A stretch of 64,000 nt of DNA from Solirubrobacter deserti. GTDB lineage: Bacteria; Actinomycetota; Thermoleophilia; Solirubrobacterales; Solirubrobacteraceae. A program made the position numbers and the translations under genes. The notes below the pieces were generated by a model. The model was not told the origin of the DNA and did no database searches. It saw nothing but the letters and a program-made list of their open reading frames with translations. This document shows positions 58,882-64,000 of the stretch, piece by piece; position 1 is the stretch's first letter, and each line of letters begins with the position of its first letter. The DNA lies in contig NZ_JAPCID010000023.1 of assembly GCF_027587175.1 (NCBI RefSeq), positions 1 through 64,000 of the forward strand, read 5' to 3'.

Positions 58882-60345
58882 GTGCTTGAGCCGTTTGACT
58901 TTCCAGCTATCGAACGGTTCGTCAACCGCGAGACAGACTTAGCGCGCCTGGAAGAGTGGTGGAACGGCGACGATCCGAATGCGCTTGCACTCTTCGGTCG
59001 CCGTCGGGTCGGTAAGTCGTGGTTGTTTCGCCGCCTGGCGCATGGCAAGCCGGCGATCGTGTTGGTCGCAGAGCGGCGTGACACCCGTCCGCAGCTTCAG
59101 CGCCTGGCTGAACGCCTGTCTCCGGCGCTCGGATTCCGGCCGGACATCCCGGACCTGTCGTCCTTGTTCGAGGTGCTCTACCGGCTGGCCGCCGATGAGC
59201 GGCGCTTGGTCGTCATCGACGAGTTTCCATGGTTGCTCCCGAGCGGCGGCGCGGCGCAGCGGGAAGCGCTGACGAGCATCCAGGCGGTGATGGAGGAACG
59301 CGATGCCTCGCAGTTGCGGCTGGTGTTGTGTGGCTCCTACATCGGGCAGATGGAAAGCCTGCTTTCGGAGAGCAGCCCCCTGCGAGGCCGGTTGACGCCG
59401 CTGCGAATCCGGCCGCTGCGGTTCGACGGCGCCCGCCGGTTCATGCCTGACGCGCTCGACGTTCGCGAGCAGGTGGAACGGTACGCCGTTGCGGGCGGAA
59501 TGGCGATGTACCTGGACGAACTCGCTCGCGGCGAGTCACTGGCCGCGCAGGTCCAGCGAGCGGTGCTCTCGGATCGCGGGAAGCTGTTCGACGACCCGCG
59601 CGAAGTGCTGGAAGAGGAACTGCGTGCCCCGGGTGTCTACTTCTCCCTGCTGGAGGAGCTCGCGTTCCGGCGCCGCTCGCTCGGTGAACTCGCGGCCGCG
59701 CTCAATCGCGACAGTGGGACACTGGGCCCTTACCTGAACCGGTTGAGCGAAATGGAGATCATCCGTGGCATATCCCAAGTCGTCGGCGGCAGCGAACGCG
59801 ACCGACGCTGGGAGTGCCAGGATCCGTTCCTGCGGTTCTGGTTCAGATTCGTGTTCGGCATGCAGGACGACCTGGGCGCCGGACTCGAGCCGGCGGACTA
59901 TTGGGACGGCGCGATCGCGCCAGAGCTCGCCGACCATGCCGCGCCGGTGTTCGAGGACCTCTGCCGCGAGTGGGTGCGCAAGACGCACGGCCGCGTCGCC
60001 CCGCGAGTCGGCTCCTGGTGGGGACCAGCTCGGCATGACCTGCGCCGTACCCACGAGCGAGAAACCGACGAGATCGACATCGTCGGCGTCGCACGCAACC
60101 AGGTCACGCTCATCGGCGAGTGCAAATGGACGGCCAAGCCGCTCGACGGCGGCGTGCTCCGCGACCTGGACGACTACAAGCTCCCTGCACTGCGTCAGTC
60201 GAAGGCCAAGGTCGCCAAGCAGCCGCGGATCCTGCTGTTCTCGCGCAGCGGCTTTGAGCGCAGGCTCGTGGAGGATGCCGCCGAGCGGGGCGACGTCGAG
60301 CTCGTCGACGCCACCCAGGTCTGCGAGGACCTCGCGAGCGACTAG
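58882..60345 (+). CDS. AAA ATPase with C-terminal nuclease-like domain (DUF234 family)
   Basis: 487 residues from a GTG. P-loop ALFGRRRVGKSWLF (Lys near 49), Walker B LVVIDEFPWLL, sensor region LVLCGSYIGQMESLL, then a winged helix (LGELAAALNRDSGTLGPYLN). The C-terminus has DEIDIVGVARNQVTLIGECKW, which fits a PD-(D/E)xK nuclease core (Asp then E-x-K). Family common in archaea and on mobile DNA, with unclear function, perhaps genome defence. Lower GC and more mixed codon use than neighbours. Stop overlaps the convergent SDR gene by four bases. Confidence 0.88.
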   Translation: MLEPFDFPAIERFVNRETDLARLEEWWNGDDPNALALFGRRRVGKSWLFRRLAHGKPAIVLVAERRDTRPQLQRLAERLSPALGFRPDIPDLSSLFEVLYRLAADERRLVVIDEFPWLLPSGGAAQREALTSIQAVMEERDASQLRLVLCGSYIGQMESLLSESSPLRGRLTPLRIRPLRFDGARRFMPDALDVREQVERYAVAGGMAMYLDELARGESLAAQVQRAVLSDRGKLFDDPREVLEEELRAPGVYFSLLEELAFRRRSLGELAAALNRDSGTLGPYLNRLSEMEIIRGISQVVGGSERDRRWECQDPFLRFWFRFVFGMQDDLGAGLEPADYWDGAIAPELADHAAPVFEDLCREWVRKTHGRVAPRVGSWWGPARHDLRRTHERETDEIDIVGVARNQVTLIGECKWTAKPLDGGVLRDLDDYKLPALRQSKAKVAKQPRILLFSRSGFERRLVEDAAERGDVELVDATQVCEDLASD

Positions 60346-61166
60346 GCGCCGGGTTTAGGCATCTGCGAGCGCAGCATCGCGTCGAAGGCCGCGTCGGGCA
60401 GGACCTTGCGCGTGGCCATGAACATGTGCGCGGACGGCGCGACGCGGTAGCGCGCCTTCGGCTTGTCGGTCGAGAGCGCCTTGAGCACCGTCTCCCCCAC
60501 GGCCTCGGCGCTGCACGCCAGCATGCCGAGCGCGCCGGTGGTGTAGCTGGAGGTGACCTCGGCCACGCCGTCGTTGAAGCTCGCGTACGGCCCGTCCTCC
60601 TGCACGCGCCGGCCGACCGCGGTCTTGCCCAGCGGCGTCTTGACGAAGCCCGGCTCGATCAGCACGGTCTTGATCCCGAACGGCCGCGTCTCGTAGCGCA
60701 GCGCGTCGCTGATCGCCTCCAGCGCGTGCTTGGTGCCGCAGTAGTAGCCCGTGCCCGGCCAGGTGAACTTCCCGTTCATCGAGCCGACGGTGATGATGTG
60801 GCCGCGGCGGCGCTCACGCATCTGCGGGAGCACGAGCTGCGCGAGCCGCACCGGCCCGAAGACGTTGGTCTCGAACAGCGCCCGCACGCGGTCCATCGGC
60901 ACCGACTCGATCGCGCCGACCTCCTGGATGCCCGCGTTGTTGACGAGCGCGTCGATGCCCTCGCTCACGGCCTCCACGGCGGCGACCATCGAGTCCTCGC
61001 TGGTGACGTCGAGCGCCAGCGTCTTGCAGCCCTTGGCCTCCAGGTCGGCGATCGACTCGGTCCGGCGCGCCGTCGCGTACACGTTGTAGCCCTTGGCGGC
61101 GAGCACTTCGGCGGTCGCCCGCCCGATGCCCGAGGAGCATCCGGTGATCAGCACGGTCTGGCTCAT
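60342..61166 (-). CDS. Short-chain dehydrogenase/reductase
   Basis: 274 residues starting MSQTVLITGCSSGIGRATAE. TGCSSGIG cofactor motif, NNAG, catalytic Ser (VGSMNG) and YYCGTKHALEA with Tyr-x(3)-Lys. The classical SDR fold, complete. Overlaps the MMPL gene by ATGA, so probably co-translated with it and acting on the same lipid-like substrate class. Exact substrate unknown. Confidence 0.92.
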   Translation of the reverse strand: MSQTVLITGCSSGIGRATAEVLAAKGYNVYATARRTESIADLEAKGCKTLALDVTSEDSMVAAVEAVSEGIDALVNNAGIQEVGAIESVPMDRVRALFETNVFGPVRLAQLVLPQMRERRRGHIITVGSMNGKFTWPGTGYYCGTKHALEAISDALRYETRPFGIKTVLIEPGFVKTPLGKTAVGRRVQEDGPYASFNDGVAEVTSSYTTGALGMLACSAEAVGETVLKALSTDKPKARYRVAPSAHMFMATRKVLPDAAFDAMLRSQMPKPGA

Positions 61167-63316
61167 GCGGCAGTCACAACCTCTTCCTGCTTCGTCGGTG
61201 CGGACTCGAAGTCCATGTCGGGGAGCCGGCGATCCAGCCACTTGGGGATCCACCAGTTCAAGTCGCCCATCAGCTGCATCGTCGTCGGGACCAGCACGAG
61301 CCGCACGATCGTCGCGTCGAGCGCGATCGCCACCGCCAGCCCGACGCCGATCTCCTTGACCTGCGGCACACCCGTGCCGGCGAAGATCGCGAACACCGCG
61401 ACCATGATCAGCGCCGCGCTCGAGATCGTCTTCGCGCTCGCCGCCAGGCCCTGGGAGACCGCCTGCTGCGTGTCGCCGGTCGCGTGGAAGCGCTCCTTGA
61501 TGCGCGAGAGCATGAACACCTCGTAGTCCATGCTCAGCCCGAACACGACCGCGAGCAGCAGCGCGGGCGTGATCGCCTGCACGTAGCCGAGCGACTCGAA
61601 GCCGGTGACGGAGTCGAACCAGCCCCACTGGAAGACCATCACGAGCACGCCGTACGCCGCCGCGACCGAGAGCGCGTTCATCAGCACGGCCTTGATCGGC
61701 AGCACGACGCTGCGCAGCACCACGAGCAGCACGAGGAAGCTCAGCACCACCACGAACAGCGCCACCTTCCACAGCGAGCCGGAGATCACCGCCGTGTCGT
61801 CCTGGTTCTGCGCGGTGGCGCCGCCGATGTGCATGGGCACCGGCGGGTTCAGCGCCCGCAGCCGGTCGACGAGCGCGACCGTCGCGTCGCTCTCCGGCGA
61901 CTCCTGTGGCGTGACGACGACCAGCGTCTTGGTCCCGTCGCGCGAGCGCTGCGGCGGGGAGACCTGCGCCACGCCGGGCAGCGACTGGATGTCCGAGCGC
62001 ACGTAGTCGTCGACCTGGTTGCCCTCGAACACGAGCTGCACCGGGCCGAGCGAGCCCGGCCCGTACTGCACCGCCGCGATGTCGAACCCGACCCGGGTCT
62101 CGAAGTCCTCCGGGAACATGGCGATCGCCGCGGTGTTGGTCTTCATCACCAACGCCGGCGAGGCGATCAGCAGCATCACCGCGGTGGCGGCGAGCGCGAA
62201 CGGCAGCGGGCGGCGCATCAGCAGCGCCGTCCAGCGCTCCCAGAAGCCCGGGCCGGGCTTCGGCTCGCGCTTGACCCGCAGCCGCCCGATCAGCCTGCCC
62301 GGCCGCGCGACGCGGTGCCCGAGCGCCGCGATGAGCGCCGGCAGCAGCGTGATCGCGGCCATCACGGCGATGCCGACGACGACGATCGCGCCCACGGCCA
62401 TCGACTGCACGACCTTCGCGTCGATCAGGAACAGCCCGGCCAGCGCGACGATGACGGTCACGCCGGAGAACGCGACCGCCATGCCCGAGGTGCGCAGCGC
62501 GACCTCCCGCGCCTCGGACGGCTCGAGCCCGTTCCCGAGCTCCTCCCGGTAGCGGGCGAGAATGAACAGCGAGTAGTCCACCGCCACGCCGATGCCGAGC
62601 ATCGAGGCCATGTTGGTCACGAACGTCGACATCCCGTAGACCTGCGAGAGGAAGAAGACGATCGCGCCGGTCACGACCACCGACGCGATGCCGAGCGCCA
62701 GCGGCAGCGCCGCCGCGGCCAGCGAACCGAACACGAACAGCAGGATCAGCAACACGATCGGCAGGCCGACGATCTCCGCCTGCTCGAGGTCCTCCTTGGA
62801 CAGCTCCTGGATGCCCGCCCACAGCGCGCTCTGCCCGAGCAGGAAGACGGCGAGGTCATCGCCCTCCTCGCCGGTGTGCAGGTTCTCGCGCATCGTGGCG
62901 GCGGCGTCGACGGCCTCGTCGCGGTCGCCCTCGACCACGAGCGGCATGACCACCACGGGTTCGGTGGACGCGCGCGCGGCGGCGGCCGCCTCGGGGTTCA
63001 GGCGCACCGCCTCGACGTCCTCGAAGCCCTCCCGCTCGACGCGATCGACCGCCGCGGCGAGCTTGGCCGGATCGCGGTCCCGGTTGTCGAAGAGCACCGA
63101 CAGCGACTCGGCCGACGTGCCCTCGAACTCGCTCCCGAGCGCGTCCGCGACGAGCTGCGAGCCCGACCCCTGCGTCTCGAAGCCACCGCCCGTCAGGTTC
63201 TCCGTCTGGCGGCCCGCGAACGGCACCGACGCGACGACGATGACGAGCCAGACGATGAGGACGAGGCGACGCCGGCGAGCGACGAAGCGCTCGAGCCGGT
63301 CCATGACAGCTTGCAT
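61163..63316 (-). CDS. MMPL-family RND transporter 2
   Basis: 717 residues, same build as the protein at 53498: helix, outer loop, six helices, repeated. MLGIGVAVDYSLFILARYRE and VVFGLSMDYEVFMLSRIKER contain the key Asp-Tyr pairs. Starts MQAVMDRLERFVARRRRLVL; the ATG at 63304 is also possible. Upstream of the SDR gene with a four-base overlap. Confidence 0.93.
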   Translation of the reverse strand: MQAVMDRLERFVARRRRLVLIVWLVIVVASVPFAGRQTENLTGGGFETQGSGSQLVADALGSEFEGTSAESLSVLFDNRDRDPAKLAAAVDRVEREGFEDVEAVRLNPEAAAAARASTEPVVVMPLVVEGDRDEAVDAAATMRENLHTGEEGDDLAVFLLGQSALWAGIQELSKEDLEQAEIVGLPIVLLILLFVFGSLAAAALPLALGIASVVVTGAIVFFLSQVYGMSTFVTNMASMLGIGVAVDYSLFILARYREELGNGLEPSEAREVALRTSGMAVAFSGVTVIVALAGLFLIDAKVVQSMAVGAIVVVGIAVMAAITLLPALIAALGHRVARPGRLIGRLRVKREPKPGPGFWERWTALLMRRPLPFALAATAVMLLIASPALVMKTNTAAIAMFPEDFETRVGFDIAAVQYGPGSLGPVQLVFEGNQVDDYVRSDIQSLPGVAQVSPPQRSRDGTKTLVVVTPQESPESDATVALVDRLRALNPPVPMHIGGATAQNQDDTAVISGSLWKVALFVVVLSFLVLLVVLRSVVLPIKAVLMNALSVAAAYGVLVMVFQWGWFDSVTGFESLGYVQAITPALLLAVVFGLSMDYEVFMLSRIKERFHATGDTQQAVSQGLAASAKTISSAALIMVAVFAIFAGTGVPQVKEIGVGLAVAIALDATIVRLVLVPTTMQLMGDLNWWIPKWLDRRLPDMDFESAPTKQEEVVTAA

Positions 63317-63334
63317 AGCGCACTTCTAACGGCC

Positions 63335-64000
63335 ATGGACAGCGCTTGCAATCTGGTGCGTGGCGCGGATACAACACGCACTCTGACCGAGACACACTCC
63401 GTACGCACCTCAGACGGCACCGAGATCCGTCTCACCCGCCACCAGTTCGGGTCCAAGGGCCCACTCGTGCTGGCCCCCGGCTACGGCAACGCCGCCAGCG
63501 CGTTCGCCGTCGAGACCGTGCCCAAGAACTGGGTCCAGTACCTGGGAGAACACGGCTACGACGTGTGGCTGCTGGACTACCGGGCCAGCCCCGTGCTGGA
63601 CGCCAGCCGCACGCAGTTCACCGTCGACGACATCGCCACGCGCGACTGGCCCGCCGCGGTCGACACCGTGCGCGAGAAGACCGGGCAGTCGGACGTGCAG
63701 GTTTTCGGGCACTGCGTCGGCGGCCTGTCGCTGTTCATGGCGATGGGCGCCGGGATGGAAGGGGTGCGCAGCGCCACCTTCTCCAGCCTCGCCGGCAACC
63801 CGATCCCCACGCCCGGCAACCAGCTGCGTGCCCACGCCCGGATGGCGACGCTGTTCAAGCTGCTCGGGATCAAGTTCCTCGACGTCGCCTACGACCCGAA
63901 GCGCTGGGACGGCAAGCTGATCGAGACGGTGATGAAGGCCGTGCCGTTCCGGCACGTCTACGACAACCCGATCGCGCGCCGGATCTACTTCATCTACGGC
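63335..64000 (+). CDS. Alpha/beta hydrolase with Cys nucleophile, 3' end beyond window
   Basis: 222 codons visible, open at the right edge. Starts MDSACNLVRGADTTRTLTET. Cap-less hydrolase core: VLAPGYGNAASAFAVE and WLLDYRAS, then the elbow QVFGHCVGGLSLFMAMGAGM with Cys where Ser is usual (as in PHA synthases and dienelactone hydrolase). I recognise this as the hydrolase half of bifunctional GMC oxidase proteins; the oxidase here is at 49201. Divergent from MMPL 2 by an 18-base gap. Confidence 0.8.
   Translation, partial: MDSACNLVRGADTTRTLTETHSVRTSDGTEIRLTRHQFGSKGPLVLAPGYGNAASAFAVETVPKNWVQYLGEHGYDVWLLDYRASPVLDASRTQFTVDDIATRDWPAAVDTVREKTGQSDVQVFGHCVGGLSLFMAMGAGMEGVRSATFSSLAGNPIPTPGNQLRAHARMATLFKLLGIKFLDVAYDPKRWDGKLIETVMKAVPFRHVYDNPIARRIYFIYG

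Noticed and set aside
1-64000. tRNA, rRNA, CRISPR array, integrase or prophage genes
   Set aside because: No cloverleaf-like gaps, regularly spaced repeats or recombinase motifs were seen; nearly all sequence is accounted for by protein genes.

Overview
This is a very GC-rich chromosomal window with tightly packed genes. Many neighbours share ATGA or GTGA stop/start overlaps, GTG/TTG starts are common, and no gap between genes exceeds 300 bases. The gene content (EsrISR/LiaFSR-like PspC signalling, soluble Ser/Thr kinases, tandem Ku, paired MMPL proteins, GMC sterol-oxidase-like enzymes) suggests a high-GC actinobacterium, most like the Solirubrobacterales/Thermoleophilia. That placement is by gene style only. 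I saw no rRNA, tRNA, CRISPR array or intact transposon.

Layout. 1-2.7 kb: an FtsX-type ABC exporter (cut by the left edge) and a SRPBCC protein. 2.85-6.05 kb: two NarL-type histidine kinases in one open frame, then their response regulator; the join between the kinases contains two copies of a GGGGTC-centred palindrome. 6-27 kb: a block of uptake and salvage genes with a sulfur theme. It holds a sulfate ABC transporter (sbp-cysTWA), a divergent nucleoside ABC transporter with a nucleoside hydrolase, a methionine transporter (metNIQ) plus a cupin, and an opposite-strand seven-gene operon: sugar-type ABC transporter, methylthioribose kinase (mtnK), methylthioribose-1-phosphate isomerase (mtnA) and two zinc dehydrogenases. 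Just upstream of that operon sits a cysteine-free Rrf2-family regulator, the last gene of a two-component operon. A near-palindrome around CCGATCGG occurs in the promoter gaps of sbp/nucleoside uptake and of the mtn operon, and a weaker relative precedes metN. I read this as a co-regulated organosulfur (MTA/methylthioribose/methionine/sulfate) scavenging island whose steps after mtnA use the two dehydrogenases rather than a recognised aldolase or RuBisCO-like enzyme.

29-43.7 kb: mixed metabolism and maintenance: phosphatase, M14 peptidase, covalent-flavin amine oxidase, HAD hydrolase, family-4 uracil-DNA glycosylase lacking two cluster cysteines, a PspC/LiaF envelope-stress operon, a degenerate aldehyde dehydrogenase, an MFS carrier, nitroreductase, two tandem ku genes, a Crp-like regulator, and EamA and NAD(P)-binding proteins. 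43.7-52.3 kb: a secreted lipase-like hydrolase, three soluble Ser/Thr kinases (one fused to GAF), a zinc-ribbon membrane protein, and a GMC oxidoreductase with its partner domain protein. Three convergent gene gaps here each hold an identical 25-bp G-quadruplex-prone repeat. 52.3-64 kb: membrane protein, two MMPL transporters, flavoprotein, thiolase, hydrolases, SDR, and a less GC-rich AAA ATPase/nuclease gene behind an AT-rich inverted repeat, which looks acquired.
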